NCBI GenBank assembly: GCA_015680685.1 | Contig: MNCI01005936.1 | Span: forward strand, 355,150 to 419,149 | Origin: Gnetum montanum | Lineage: Eukaryota > Streptophyta > Gnetopsida > Gnetales > Gnetaceae | Length of the DNA: 64,000 nucleotides | Reading direction: 5' to 3' | Shown: piece by piece, positions 11,643 to 24,687 of the stretch | Numbering within the stretch: the stretch's first letter is position 1 | Layout: every line of letters begins with the position of its first letter | Notes under the pieces: generated by a model | What the model saw: only the letters and a program-made list of their open reading frames with translations | The model's database searches: none | What the model was told of the DNA's origin: nothing | Translations under genes and position numbers: made by a program

Positions 11643-12475
11643 TGATGAATCATGTTTTTGTATGTGCTTTGATGTCGGGTATCCAATGTTAGAGCTAGGA
11701 TGCAATGTCGAATATTAGATATCACAGGGTATACACCAACCTATAAATATGGTGCTTGGGCTCATGATTTTCATATCATTTTTTGTTGTAGTTAGTGAAA
11801 CTCTTGCAGTTTGTTTTCTCAAAAGTTAGAATATTTTTTGAGTGCTTGTAGGAAGAGTCTAAGTGTGTATAGATCTTTGTTTGAACGTTGATGTACCTAT
11901 GCATAATAGTATGATGGGAATAAAAATGAACTCCTTTGACAATCCTTGCAGCACTGAGAATAGAGTAATGTTTCCTTTAACGCACTTTAATTTCATGCAT
12001 TTTAATTTAATGCATTTCAATTAAGGAATTAATTTTCAGTTGTTAACAAACACAAGCACAACCACCTTGAGCATACATATTGTGTTTGGAAACCCAACAA
12101 CACTTAACGTTTGGTAGTCCAACAATACTATATGTGTTCAGGATGTGTCTAGGAATGTGGGACAGATACTTGTGTTAGGCTAGCTAGGTAATAAATGAAT
12201 TAGATCTTAAATTTCTCTACCTTTCATTCTTGTTGTAGGTGATTAAACTTATAAAACATAAAATTAAGAAAATAATATACCTCAATTACACTTAAACCAT
12301 ACCCTTGAGCTTCATAAGTGTAGTTGGGAAGACAACAAACGTTCTCAATGACCATTTCACTTCCTAGAGGAACTAGTGTAGTAGAGAACTATAGGTCCAT
12401 GGAATTTGACCAAATCGCATATAAATTCCTTAGTGATTTGTATGGTTGGATGTAGGGGTAGATCACTGCTCATCA
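11643..12475 (+). repeat. 5' LTR of element 2
   Basis: It begins TGATGAATCATG and ends GCTCATCA, with a TGATGA/TCATCA terminal inverted repeat. The TATA box CTATAAATATGG is at 11741-11752. The stretch just before it carries several ATATC/ATGTC-type motifs, as in other members. Paired with 20641-21450. Confidence 0.85.
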
Positions 12476-12476
12476 T

Positions 12477-12494
12477 TGGCATAGTTACCAAGGA
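12477..12494 (+). promoter_or_regulatory. decayed tRNA-Asp primer-binding site of element 2
   Basis: TGGCATAGTTACCAAGGA starts one base after the LTR end. It is recognisable as TGGCGCCGTTGCCGGGGA, the complement of the plant tRNA-Asp 3' end, with mostly C-to-T and G-to-A changes. Element 3 holds the near-intact version. Confidence 0.75.
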
Positions 12495-12639
12495 CCTTTT
12501 GGTTGTTTCATGCATTATCTAGGATTTAGTGAAAATCATTTAAAATCATTAGAATGAATCTTAGAGTCATATCATATTTTACAATTACTGTGACAAAAGT
12601 TAAAAGCACACTGCATTTTTATCATCTAATTGAAAATTT

Positions 12640-14480
12640 CTTCTTCTCACAAGAGTGCTTCTTTTCCAAAGTCTGATGGAGCTCATTAGTCGGTGCCATA
12701 ACAATATTGAGTCATATATACTCATCTTGATGAGTGTGTATCCAATTTCACCTTCATCCTAGATTAGGATGAATAGCTATGGTGGCATGACATGAAGGGA
12801 AACATTGTGTTGTCACCTAATCAATCCATTCTTGCAATGCTCCATCAAATGCTTATACGATGGGGTCTCCAAGAACTTCATGCTGAGTATATTATGCAAG
12901 ATACTAATGTTAGGGATTATCATCCCACTGAAGCACAATGTCTATGAGATCAACAGCTAGAACAACATCATGAATTTGTGAAAGGAAAAGGATTTAGTGA
13001 TTCCCCATTCTTTCTATACCAAAAGGATGGTGGGGAACCCTTCTCTAGGGATTTTCCATTTAGTGAAATTCCTCTCTTTGACTTTGGTGAAGGAGGTCAA
13101 AACTAGAACTTGCAATCCATGATACACAATCCTAGTTCTAGTAAGAATGGATCCAACGACAAAGAAGGATCAAGAGGGGTAAGTCAAGGCAGGTATGTGG
13201 ACAAGAAACAAGATCATGATCATGGTCGTGATCACCAAAGATGTGGTAGTAGGCATTGTGATAGTGCTAGTCCTCCTTCCTCTTCACCTTCATCATCATC
13301 ATCATCATCTTCTAGCTTTGACCATAACCATAAGAGGCAAGACCATGATGGAGGTGATGAAAATGATCGATAGGACCAAAATGATCGAAGGGATCATCAA
13401 GCAAGGTAGGATCAAGGACATGGATATTCAAGAGAGGCACATCATCATGAATGAAGAGGTAGTAGAGGGCATCATAGGCACCATGATCATGGCCTTGATG
13501 AGGCTTTTCTTACTACCTAAAATCTGCTCAATATTATAGAGGTAGTACGAATTTCAACAAGGCATGTGAAGGATAGTTAGATCAAAAGGCTATACATGAA
13601 CAATATTCCTTGGTTCGAAGAGGGATATAACTCTAATTTTCAAAACCATATCCAAGATTTTCAAGATGCATGTGCCTTGCAAAACATAGAGAATGAGTGG
13701 CAAAAGCTTAAATTTTTTCCCATGGACACTCATCAAAGAAGTAGAGAATTGGTACTAGTCCTTAGAGTTGGAATGTATTAGATGATGGAGTACCATGCTT
13801 GAATTATTTAATGATAACTATCAAATGTACTCTAGAGTGTCTAATTTGAGAAGTCAAATCCAAGAATGGAAATAAGGAACACACAAATTCTTGGATGCTA
13901 CCATTGATCAATACTACTCATTAATCCAAAAATGTCCTAGCCATGGTTATTCTCAATTAGATCAACTTCACCACATTGTAGATGTGCTTTGATCAGAAAC
14001 AAGAAAAACCCTTGGTGTCTATGCCCAAGTGTGACTATCAAAATTAAGTGCCTATCAAGTACAAAGACTAATCGAGCAAGTAGCTAAAGAGGAGGATGAA
14101 TTAAGAAAAAGAGAAAGTAAAAAATAATATAACTGGGATCCTTCCATTTGTAAGAGGGAGGTTTGATTCTATGATAGTGAGAAAGAAATTGCATCTGATG
14201 AGGTGGTAGATAGGAAAACTTACCACTTCAAAAATTTCAATCTAAAATTACAACAAAGGTTAATTAGTTATGGAACTCCATGGATAGTAGATTTCAAGTT
14301 GTCCTAAAAATTGCTAAAGAGTCCAAAGAACAAGGTAGTGATCATGAGTGTAGGAGGTGCAAGGAAGTTGAATGTTCCTATCAAAAAGGTAAGGGCAAGA
14401 TTACTACTATAGAAGAAGTTGCAGAAAGAAAATCCAATGATGATGGTGGGTGTGACATTTTCTAGTATGTACATCCTAAG
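12640..14480 (+). pseudogene. gag of element 2 (broken)
   Basis: Broken into several frames. The N-terminal part aligns with element 3 gag from 39848. A His/Asp/Ser-rich stretch follows (13110-13373, with HDHGRDH and a run of nine Ser). The gag core begins MNNIPWFEEGYNSNFQNH (13596) and continues past FQDACALQNIENEWQKLKFF to about 14130. A decayed zinc knuckle is near 14449 (GCDIF, stop, then HPKECFP). Frame shifts and stops make it non-functional. Confidence 0.75.
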
Positions 14481-15180
14481 GAATGTTTCCCTATAGTGTC
14501 ACATTTATAGGAGTTTGGGGTGTATGCTTTAAATCCATGACTAACACAAAGGAAAACATCTAGAAGATTACCTTATCCTCAAGGTAATTTTAGGCAGTCC
14601 TACCAACAATAGTAATATTATCCAAGTGGAACTCCATTGCAACCATATGAGCAGTATCAATAGTGGAAGCAACCATAATCATGGGCATTAGCACCACCAA
14701 GGTAGCAATACCCTTACAGGCAACCTAATCCCTATGGGTACTACATTTAGCAACCCCTATCTTCATGTGACTCCTCCAATCATATTTCTACTTTTCAATC
14801 TCACTACCATCCTTCTAATTATTATCAAACTCATTCTCCACATGAAAGAAGGAATGCCACCTCTTAGCCTTATCCTCCTTTTATCCCTGCATATCTTCCT
14901 CCTCCAACTAGATAGCTACCACCTACTCCACCTATGTAGGGTGAACTACCAACTCAACTATAACAACACAATGCTTCTAGGGTTGTTAATCTACAATTGG
15001 TTCATCAACCAAGTGGGTTAGAGGCTTAGTTAAAGAAAAGACCTTTCTTTCGCCCATGAAGTCCACCTAAGCTCTCAAATACATCCACAATTGACAACCT
15101 TGTCCCTCCATCTTCTGCTATATCAAATTCCTTCGAGTCCCTTTCAAACTAAAATCTACCTAGGATCATACTATGATGGT
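14481..15180 (+). other. element 2 gag-protease linker
   Basis: This is a Pro/Gln/Tyr-rich stretch (repeated CCTAATCC, CCTCCAA and CAACCAT-like words) matching 41760-42400 of element 3. Interrupted frames. No separate domain recognised. Confidence 0.5.
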
Positions 15181-15189
15181 TACTCACAC

Positions 15190-15640
15190 TATATCTGATT
15201 GGATCTGTGTGGGAAACCCTCCTAGGAAATTACTTGATCTTGGAAGTCCTCTCATTTATTTTCAAATTACTAGGAATGAACCATGCAAAGCTCTTCTCAA
15301 CTCAGGTTTTAGTGTCAATTTAATTTCTCATGAAATGTACACTACATGGAACCTACCTCCTCTCAAGTAGAGAAATATTAGATTAGAATTGGCAAACTAA
15401 TCCATCACTATTCCATTGGAACTGGTGCAAGACATTGTGATCACTATTTTTGGGTGGTCTTATCCTACTAATTTCCTAGTGATCAAGGTGGAGAATTGCA
15501 AAGGGGATTTCCCAATCATCATGGGAAGGGCATGGCTTAGCACAGTTGATGCAAGAATGGGCATTAGAGATCTTTCCTTAGAAATATCGAAAGAAAATAC
15601 ATTTATAAAGATTGAGAAGAAGCAAGTTCCATGCATCACA
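15190..15640 (+). pseudogene. element 2 aspartic protease remnant
   Basis: The catalytic-site region reads ALLNSGFSVNLIS, where element 3 has ALLDLGSGVNLIS and OTA elements usually have a DLGAS-type sequence. The catalytic Asp is therefore Asn. RLELAN, SITIPLELVQD, FLVIKVENCKG and IIMGRAWLSTVDA follow, the usual order. A stop splits the domain at about 15368. Confidence 0.75.
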
Positions 15641-16189
15641 TATAGTGATATAGGGTTCAATTGTGTGCAAAAAATCTAGGCCATGAAACAAGCATCTATC
15701 TTTGTATGCAAGCAATGTTCACTAGAAGAAAAAATTCAAAGGTGTTGTTAGGTAGTAGCCACAAAAGAGGGCACCCAATGGTTAATTGCTGATTCTAAGA
15801 GCTTGACATGCACATATGTCATAGGCATTGATGAACTAGAGCAAGTTCATCACCAACTCTCTGATGATGCAAATGATGATACTTATTAGGGAGAGTTGGA
15901 AATTCTTAAAAATTTTAAGTAAGAGCCCCTTGAACTAAAAACGCTACTAGACGGAATGGAATATGTGTTTTTAAAAAATGGAAAGCTAGTCATAATCAAT
16001 GCAAATCTTGCTCTAGAGCATAAAAAGATGTTGTTGAATGTGGTTGAAAAATGATCAGGAACTTTTGCTTGGTCATATCCTAAACTCACAAGGATTGATT
16101 CCTAGGATATGCTAGCATCGTATCTCCATTGATTCAGCCATGAATCCAAATAGATAGCCACAAAGGAAATCGAACCCCAAACTAAAGCA

Positions 16190-16760
16190 AGTTGTCAAGG
16201 AGGAAATTGAACAACTCCTTAAGGAAAGGTTTATTTATTCCATTGCAAATAATGAGTGGGTTAGTCTACTCATGATTGTGCTAAAGAAAGAAGGTAAGTG
16301 TAGGTCTACATCGATTTTTAGCTGTTGAACATGGAAACATTTAAGGATAATTTTCCATTACCATTTGTTGATCAAGTATAAGACATAATATCTAAACATT
16401 GATACTACAGTTTTCTAGATGGTTATGGTGGCTATAACCAAATTCAAATTACACTAGATGACTAGGTGAAGACAACATTCACAAGTCCTTGGAAAAATTG
16501 CATATCACAAGGTGCCATTTAGTCTATGCAGTGCTTCTACTACATTCCAACACTTGGTTAATGAGCATTTTTCAACAACAAATTAGAAGTGGTGTGGAAT
16601 TCTTCATGAATGACTTCTCAACTTATGGAGCTACATTTGAGCAAGCCCTGAACTACCTTAAGTAAATGCTAACACAATGTGTTGAAATCAACTTGCAACA
16701 CAATTGGTAAAAAAGTCACCTAATGATCTAGGAAGGCATTGTATTGGGACATAGAATATC
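16190..16760 (+). pseudogene. element 2 reverse transcriptase remnant
   Basis: It shows EQLLKE, NEWVSLLMIVLKKEG, the ETFKDNFPLPFVDQV block, FLDGYGGYNQIQI, KTTFTSPW and a decayed FSLCSASTTFQ. The catalytic FMDD motif is FMNDF at about 16604, which would abolish activity. Several stops. Order and motifs match gypsy RT of the OTA branch. Confidence 0.85.
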
Positions 16761-16979
16761 ACAAGTAGGAATTGAGGTAGACCTTGAGAAGATAAGGGCA
16801 AGGAATAAACTACCAACTAGAAACTGTCAAAGATGTTCAATCATTCCTTGGACATACTAGCTACTATTGGTGATTCATAGAGAATTTATCTAAGATCGCA
16901 AAGTCATTGGTAAAATTTACAAAGAAAGATGCTTCATTTGTTTGGACCACGAAATGTGAAAAAGCATTCTAATAGCTAA

Positions 16980-17479
16980 AAGAGAAACTTACAAAAACTC
17001 CAATCCTACAAACACTCGACTGGTTGAGACTACTTCATGTCATGATGGATGCATCAAATTATGCCTTGGGAACTGTGCTTATGCAAATGAATGACAAGAA
17101 ATTTCCATATTACATATACTATGATAGCTAAAGCATTCTGGGTGCATAACTAAACTACACCACCATAGGAAAAGAATTGATGGCAATGGTGTTCACTCTA
17201 GAAAATTTAAGGCATTATGTGCTTGGATACATGGTGTTTGTGCACATGGATCATAGTGCCATTTGTTTCTTGATAAAAAAGCCAATAGTGAGTCCCTATG
17301 TCATGCGGTGGCTAGTGATCTTGCAGGAATTTGATCTTACAATGGTAGATCAAAAGGGAATTGAGAATGCGATCACTAATCACTTGAGTCAGCTGCGATG
17401 TGACAACAAAGAAGAAGAAAATCCATTATCTAATATGTTTCCTAATGAATTCCTCTTTTCTAGGGCTATAACTAAATAA
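16980..17479 (+). pseudogene. element 2 RNase H remnant
   Basis: It shows MMDASNYALGTVL, then NYTTIGKELMAMVFTLENLR, YVLGYMVFVHMDHSAICFL, WLVILQEFDLTMVDQKG and ITNHLSQL. These match the gypsy RNase H block that ends in ADHLSRL. The open stretch at 17177-17479 is its longest uninterrupted part. Confidence 0.85.
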
Positions 17480-17589
17480 TTTCCCAATGAGCCTCAATGG
17501 TATGATAGCAATCGCAACTATCTTCTTACCCAAGAGATGCCATAAGGGTTGGACCACTAGAGGAAATAGCAATTTTTTCACTTAGTAAA

Positions 17590-18740
17590 ATGCTTCATGG
17601 AGATCAATGGACATCTCTACAAGGTGTGCATCGATGGTCTGGTTTGTTGGTGTGTCCCTAATGTTGATCAACTTCATTTTCTCCAAGATGCTCATGAAGG
17701 TCCTTGTGGAGGACACTATGCTAGGAGACACATGGCCATTAAAATCCTAATGGTAGGGTACTATTGGCCAACAATCATCAAGTATGTTCAGCATTACATT
17801 TCCTCTTGTGAAAAATGCCAACGAGATGGTGAAATGACTACTTTAATGGAGGGACCTCAGCAATGGATTCAACCACTAGAACCCTTCGAGATCTAGGGCA
17901 TTGAGTTCATGGGTCCCATCATGCCCATGTTAAATGGAAAGGCATACATCATAGTCGCTATTAACTATTGTATGAAATGGGTAGAAGTAGTAGTTGTCAT
18001 TGACTGTACATCTTCTACTACTGCTTAGTTTGTACAAGAAATAGGTTTTGTGTGCCACATGCATTAATTTCTAATAATGGAACTCACTTTACAAGTAACA
18101 CTTTTCAAAAGCTCATGCAATGCTTGGGGGTTGAACATAAACTCACAACACCTTACCATTCCCAAGCCAATGGTCAACCTGAGGTTACCAATAGGAAAAT
18201 CATAAGGATTCTAACTAGAACTATTAGCAAATATAGAAAAAACTAGAGCACAAAACTCAATGATGCCCTTTGGGTCTACTGCTCAACATGGAAATTTCCT
18301 ATAGGCTATTCCCCCTATGAGCTTGTGTATGGAAAATTACTAATACTTCTTATTCAATCCAAGTTCTATACACTTTCAACAACTTGTGACCTCAACCTTG
18401 ACTTGAGTCTAGCACAAAAAGAAAGACTAATGAATCTCAACCTGCTAGATGAAAATCAATTAGTGGCCCTATCATTTAATGAGTTTTACAAGGCCTACAA
18501 CAAAAAGCACCATGACCTTAGAATTAGAAAAATCAAATTTCAACTAGGAGATAAGGTTCTCTACTAGAATCCCACATACATACCCCAATGAACTAAGTTC
18601 CAAATGTTGTGGCAAGGACCTTACATCATTTATAAAACTTTTTCTTTTGGGGCCATGATGCTCTACAAACCTAAGAGCCCAAATAAGAAACAATTGGTCA
18701 ACATCCAACAAATAAAACCTTTCCATGAGAATAAGCTAGC
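17590..18740 (+). pseudogene. element 2 integrase remnant
   Basis: It has the N-terminal zinc finger (GGHYARRHMAIKILMVGYYW, then CEKCQRDGE), the core (EFMGPIMPMLNGKAYIIV, YCMKWVEVVVV, PHALISNNGTHF, TPYHSQANGQPEVTNRKI) and a C-terminal part with LGDKVLY and WQGPYIIYKTFSFGAMML. No chromodomain. A stop after the DxxxxE-spanning region and others inactivate it. Confidence 0.85.
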
Positions 18741-18815
18741 TAATACAACAAATGTCTCATCAAATGGACAACCATGCTCCATATTTTAGATATCCTCCTT
18801 TCAACTTAGTTGTGG

Positions 18816-19531
18816 NNNNNNNNNNNNNNNNNNNNNNNNNNNNNNNNNNNNNNNNNNNNNNNNNNNNNNNNNNNNNNNNNNNNNNNNNNNNNNNNNNNNN
18901 NNNNNNNNNNNNNNNNNNNNNNNNNNNNNNNNNNNNNNNNNNNNNNNNNNNNNNNNNNNNNNNNNNNNNNNNNNNNNNNNNNNNNNNNNNNNNNNNNNNN
19001 NNNNNNNNNNNNNNNNNNNNNNNNNNNNNNNNNNNNNNNNNNNNNNNNNNNNNNNNNNNNNNNNNNNNNNNNNNNNNNNNNNNNNNNNNNNNNNNNNNNN
19101 NNNNNNNNNNNNNNNNNNNNNNNNNNNNNNNNNNNNNNNNNNNNNNNNNNNNNNNNNNNNNNNNNNNNNNNNNNNNNNNNNNNNNNNNNNNNNNNNNNNN
19201 NNNNNNNNNNNNNNNNNNNNNNNNNNNNNNNNNNNNNNNNNNNNNNNNNNNNNNNNNNNNNNNNNNNNNNNNNNNNNNNNNNNNNNNNNNNNNNNNNNNN
19301 NNNNNNNNNNNNNNNNNNNNNNNNNNNNNNNNNNNNNNNNNNNNNNNNNNNNNNNNNNNNNNNNNNNNNNNNNNNNNNNNNNNNNNNNNNNNNNNNNNNN
19401 NNNNNNNNNNNNNNNNNNNNNNNNNNNNNNNNNNNNNNNNNNNNNNNNNNNNNNNNNNNNNNNNNNNNNNNNNNNNNNNNNNNNNNNNNNNNNNNNNNNN
19501 NNNNNNNNNNNNNNNNNNNNNNNNNNNNNNN
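18816..19531. other. assembly gap (716 N)
   Basis: The N run starts just after CTTAGTTGTGG, the position of the internal polypurine-like motif in elements 1 and 3, and ends in the 3' internal region. Translations across it are artefacts. Confidence 0.99.
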
Positions 19532-19893
19532 TAAGGAATGGTGGTTGTTTTTTGGGAGCACTCGTATGTCTTAGGGGATGGACTGGTCTTAGAATGAAGA
19601 TGCAAAGTCACTGAATGTGGTTGGTTTTGGTTTGGACTAATGATGAATCTTATCAAAGTTATTTAACCATAAAATCCACAAAGGACTTCATGTGACCTTA
19701 ATTAGGAACTCCATTCTACTCTCTCTCATCCATCTACGCTTTCCATGTCTCACCTCATTGTTGGTTGTGTGTTCTTTTCGATCTCCTAGTTTGATGTGTC
19801 AGAATTATTAGGTAGTTTCTTCTAAGTTTTTGTACTCAACCTTCTATAACCATTAATCATATATAGAGCCCACAAACTCTTTGGTTTGAAGTT

Positions 19894-19944
19894 ATGCAAG
19901 GGCATAAAATGCCTATGCTTGGTTTTAGGAGGACCCACTTGCAT
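19894..19944 (+). other. conserved ~51-bp inverted-repeat block, element 2
   Basis: ATGCAAG...CTTGCAT ends are exactly 51 bp apart. Inside, GGCATAAAATGCC forms a second small hairpin. The core GGAGGACCCA is shared with the other copies. Confidence 0.6.
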
Positions 19945-20640
19945 ATCTTTTGGTTGGGTTAGTTAAGTTCTTTACCCTTAGACACTCTTACAATCAAATC
20001 TTTTTGTTTACCCCATCAATGACATCCAATTGTGCACATCTTCACAAAATTTTTTAGTAAAATTTTTATTATTATTGTGAATTCTTACACTCTCTTCAAA
20101 TATTTCCTTGTTTCAAACTTTTTCAAATGTAATGAACCACTTACCTATTTTACCCTATTTGTCAACCTTCCCACTAACACTCCTAAAGGAATCAATCAAC
20201 CACAATCATAACCTAGCTAAGTATAACCATTAACGAGATAAGGAATTTAATAGCTATGTGTTACACATTGCATACTAATTTGCAATTTTATTGTGATTGT
20301 AGTGGGAAGCATGAACTAGAAGCAAGACTATCTTCACCAAGGATGATGTAGCAGTACCTCATGATGTGGACCATTCATGATCATTGGATCTTCTCTCTTA
20401 CTCTTTAGCTACCAAGAGGTGTTGGATGTCAATTTTATCCAAAGTTTTCACTTCTCTTATCATGAACACTCAATTTTGTAAAGATTGTAACTCCATACAC
20501 TTGGGCACTCAAAGTCTATTTGTTCCATTTGAGTCTATTTGTATGTTAATTAATAATCCCATACGTTCTCAATATTTTATAGAGAACTTGTTCCATCTCT
20601 TTTGCACTTAAGGATGAGTTTTCATTCAGTTGTTTGGGTA

Positions 20641-21450
20641 TCATGCTTTTATGTGTGCTCTAAAGTTAGGTATCTGATGTCGAAGCTAGGATACAATGTT
20701 AGATATCCAATATTGCAGGGTATGTGCTAGTCTATAAATATGGTGCTTCGGCTCATGATTTTCATATTAGTTTTTTTCATAGTTAGCAAAGCTCTTGTAG
20801 TTTTCTTTTTCTAGAGTTGGAATATTTTCTGAGTGCTTGCAGTAGGAGTCTAAGTGTGTACAGATCTTTGTTCGAACATTGATGTACCTGAGCATAGTAG
20901 TGTGACAGGAATAAAAATGAACTTTTTTTAACAATCCTTACAAAACTAAAAATAGATTAATGTTTCCTTTAATGCACTTTACTTTAATGAATTTAAATTA
21001 AGAAATTATTTTCAATTGTTAACGAACAAAAGCACAACCACTGTGAGCATACATATAGTGTTTGGTAACCTAGCAATGCTTAATGTTTGATAGCCCAGTA
21101 GTGCTATATGTGCTTAGGATGTGTCTAGGAAAGTGAGACAAGTACTTGTGTTAGGCTGGCTAGGTAGTAAATGAATTAGATCTTAAATTACTCTACCTTT
21201 CATTATTGTTGTAGGTGATTAAAATTATAAAACATAAAATAAGAAAAATTATAACCTCAATTACACTTAAACCATACCCTTGAGCTTCACAAGTGTAGTT
21301 GGGAAGACAACAAATGTTCTGAAAACCCATTTCACTTCCTAGAGGAACTAGTACACTGGAGAACTATAGGTCTATGAAATTCAACTGGATCACACATAAA
21401 TGTCTTAGTGATTCGTATGGTTGGATGTAGGGGTACCTCATCACTCATCA
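20641..21450 (+). repeat. 3' LTR of element 2
   Basis: It begins at TCATGCTTTTATG, having lost the first few bases of TGATGAATCATG, and ends TCACTCATCA. TATA motif at 20733-20740. It is preceded by a decayed polypurine tract (GTTTGGGTA). The sequence after 21450 resumes the copia copy B repeat. Confidence 0.85.
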
Positions 21451-23340
21451 TAAACCTACACCCATAGTAAATCCACAAAGTGTAAAAACAAAGATTAATC
21501 TCCAAGCAAGATCTTCTTCTTCTTTCTTCTCTTGAATGATAATGGAGATGATATGAAGTTGAAACAGAGTTAAAATTTTTAAAAAACAATTATATAATAG
21601 AATGCAATTAAAATAGATAATTTTCCTAAGCTAAGATATGAGATAATGATATGAAGATAAACATTTCTATTTTTCTATTTTTTCAAACTTCAATCTTACA
21701 TCAATGAAGCTTTCTTGAAATGTCTTATGTTTGATGAGATCCCATACATGGAATAAAAAGAAAAGTGAGGAGGTTCTTAGGAGCACACTCAACTCTATAC
21801 ATGGCTAAAAATGACCCATATAATCATCATCTAAATTACAAGGAGATAAGAGTTATAGTTTCAACTCAGGTGGATGTGCCATCTATGTACTTTATGTGAT
21901 TCCAACATAGGAGAAATCACTTCATGAGGTCTTAAATGGTCCAAAGGATGAGATTCATGACATGTGACATTGGAGGATCCATATTTAACTTTACTTTGAC
22001 TTCTCCTTCCCTCTCATTTTTGAAATACAAAATTATGTCATGTGACACATTACATGGAGACTTGAAGATATGACCCCACATACTACATGACTTAACAACA
22101 ACATGGAAAATAAATCTACCTCATACAATGATATGGAAAATAAAAATGACATAAGAGAAGCACACATTAAGCTACAAATACTATCACATGAGAGAGAAAT
22201 TTTTTTTTATTGTTGCTATGAGATGAAATAACATTTTGGAAAAGCTTTAATGGTAAAATTTTTGTTATTATAATAAAAAATTACACCAATATTTATAGGC
22301 TTGGCCATGAGGCAAATCTATTTACATGAGGGAAGGCTTATCCCATTAAAATGGGCTAACATAATGAGGTGACTTTAGAGTTTTGGGACATTTCTCCTTC
22401 TAATCTGCCCATGACTAATTAAAAAATATTTAAGAATACTTTTGTTCTTTGGCCGAAAGAAAAAAATAAAAAATCATAATTTTTACATGGCTTTGTATCC
22501 TAGTTACAAAAATTACTAATCTTCTAACTAATGTCTACATGATATAAGAATTTTGTTCATTTTTTTTAATTTCTTCATGTTAATGGTGTTGGAATGGATG
22601 AAACATTCATACAATTTCCAATAATAGGATAAATTTTGATGGGTATATTTATTTAACATACTATTATGTTTTTCTTAAGTTCAACAAAAGTATTGGGTTA
22701 TGTATATTCCTTAGGAATAGATATAGTCATATAAATTTTGTTCAACACCCCTCAACAATGATGTTATTATGAAGATAAGGTATGATTAAAATAGAATATT
22801 GATAATTTAGATAAATCCCATGTTTCGGTATTTCATATATCAAAACTTGAAAATGGAGAAATATGTGTTTTTCTTTATGGATGTGTGTAGGATTTGAGGA
22901 ACAACGAGAAAACCACTTATAACATAATATTTTTCAAATCTTTCCCTTGAAGATACCTACCTTCACATGAGGATGTTGCTAAGATCATGCCAAGAATGAG
23001 GAGCTGGAAGTCAATTTCGGATCATACTAAAGTATTAAGTTCCAATGAAGATGGATTTAAAAAAAGCAAATATTTCAATTTCTTCAACATGATATGTAGG
23101 ATGGACATCCATGATCAATTGTAGAGGTTCCACTAGAGGATTAAAGATGCTTAGATTAAATTTTATAATCCAAGGTGGACAACCATCCTAGGGAGATGCT
23201 AGGAATGTTGTATGGTGGATAACTACCTCCTTCTAGGACATTCCACTCAATGCTAGAAAAAGTGTAGAGTGGGCATCCAATCTTCAAATGTGATGTCTAG
23301 GATAGTCATTGGGGAAAAATAAAAAAACCATTTCAAGCCA
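21451..23340 (-). repeat. right half of copia copy B (LTR plus flank), separated by element 2
   Basis: This collinear match to 2016-3890 continues the sequence that stops at 11642. The presumed copia LTR start is at 22757 on the minus strand. 22758-23340 matches the flank and one 421-bp unit of copy A. No ORF of note. Confidence 0.75.
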
Positions 23341-24650
23341 TCTTTCCACTTTAGTTCAACTCAAAGACACAAAGGAAAGTTTAGGAAGGTCAGGTTATAA
23401 AAGCTATAACCTTGCTGACTTTCATGCACTACTTAATTTAACATTTTGATTTGGCTATAGCTACACAAGTTTCTCATCTACACACACTATGCTAGAACAT
23501 TGGATAAGGGCTGATTGCTTTTGCTACTAAGCTTCATGATAGCTACACATCTCTTCTCCTAAGGGTTTGAAATGCATATGCTCTCTTAATATATTTTATA
23601 TATCTTGCATTCATTGTTTCTAAGTGTAATTGTTTTGTGCCCAAGTGTTTTGTGCATATTGTATTAGATTATATTTGTAAGATCATTTCCTACACATATT
23701 TTTTTTTATTATTTCTTGCTCTAAAGAGGTTTGGATCTTCTCTAAGGAAAAAACTCCACTTTTTATTGTTATGACTTAAGGGGTTTGTAATTGATGCATT
23801 CTAAGGATTACTAAGTGATTTATGCTTTTTCCTTGAGAGCTTTTGATGTCTCTTTCATAAGTATCATTGATCTTACCCTTGTGAGATTTATGGAAGTGTT
23901 GAAGACTACCAAGCTTGGAAATATATTTATTAGTACCATGCAAGGAGGGTATACCATTTGAGGATTTACCACCATAGTATCCTAAATCACAATTTGTATC
24001 TAGTAAAATTTAAGTAGCAACCTTGACAATGCATATCAATGAGCTTGTTCCATTGTATTTTGATTTTATTTATTTTTTCATTTAATTTTTATTTATGATT
24101 ATTTTACTAGAACTTGTTCAACACTCCTTTTTATGTTCAAGGATTCAAAAAGAATCAAAATATAATAATGAATTCAAAGTAAGTTCAAAAACTTTATGAA
24201 AATATTATTCTTAACAAATAAAAGTATACTTTAACTATTAGGTCTATTACTTTGTTTATAGTAGATGTTAAGTATGAGTTGTACTTTAGACATTTTTATG
24301 TTCTACTAAATTTCTATCAAAGTATGATGTTGGTTATGTATCATAGGTCCATATAGCCAAAAAGTTTTGGTTCTAGCTATTCCTTATTAAATACTTATGT
24401 GGTAAATCAGGATTTTATTGCTAGAAAATTAACTTTACCCCCTTCAAGCTTTAATATTAATGCATGGTCTATGATTAAAATGTGTTTATTAATTGGATCA
24501 ATATATTCATTTGTGGTCTTTCTTGGCTTTACAAGTTTTTTTTCTTTTTTTTTTTAATTCAACAAGGAAACTTACTTCTATTTTGTTGTACACCATACAC
24601 TAGAGGTATAATTAAGTTATAAATAGGCCAATGTAATTAAATAGCACTAC

Positions 24651-24687
<37 letters not shown>

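Larger units (their letters stand above)
11643..21450 (+). mobile_element. gypsy element 2, full-length but inactive (OTA-type), with 5-bp target duplication
   Basis: Complete order: 5' LTR 11643-12475, tRNA-Asp type primer site 12477-12494, gag, protease, RT, RNase H, integrase, 3' non-coding region with an assembly gap, and 3' LTR 20641-21450. It is flanked by CAAAT (11638-11642) and TAAAC (21451-21455). The uninterrupted paralogous site reads CAAAC (2016-2020), so each flank carries one C-to-T change. The two LTRs are roughly 85% alike by eye, so the insertion is old. Gag and pol carry many stops, and the RT active site reads FMND instead of FMDD. Confidence 0.9.

Noticed and set aside
13195-13539. 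114-codon ORF rich in Ile and Met
   Set aside because: Shadow frame of the His/Asp/Ser-rich gag stretch (13110-13373).
18752-19656. Four long open frames of about 250-298 codons
   Set aside because: They are almost entirely N; the frames exist only because the assembly gap has no stops.
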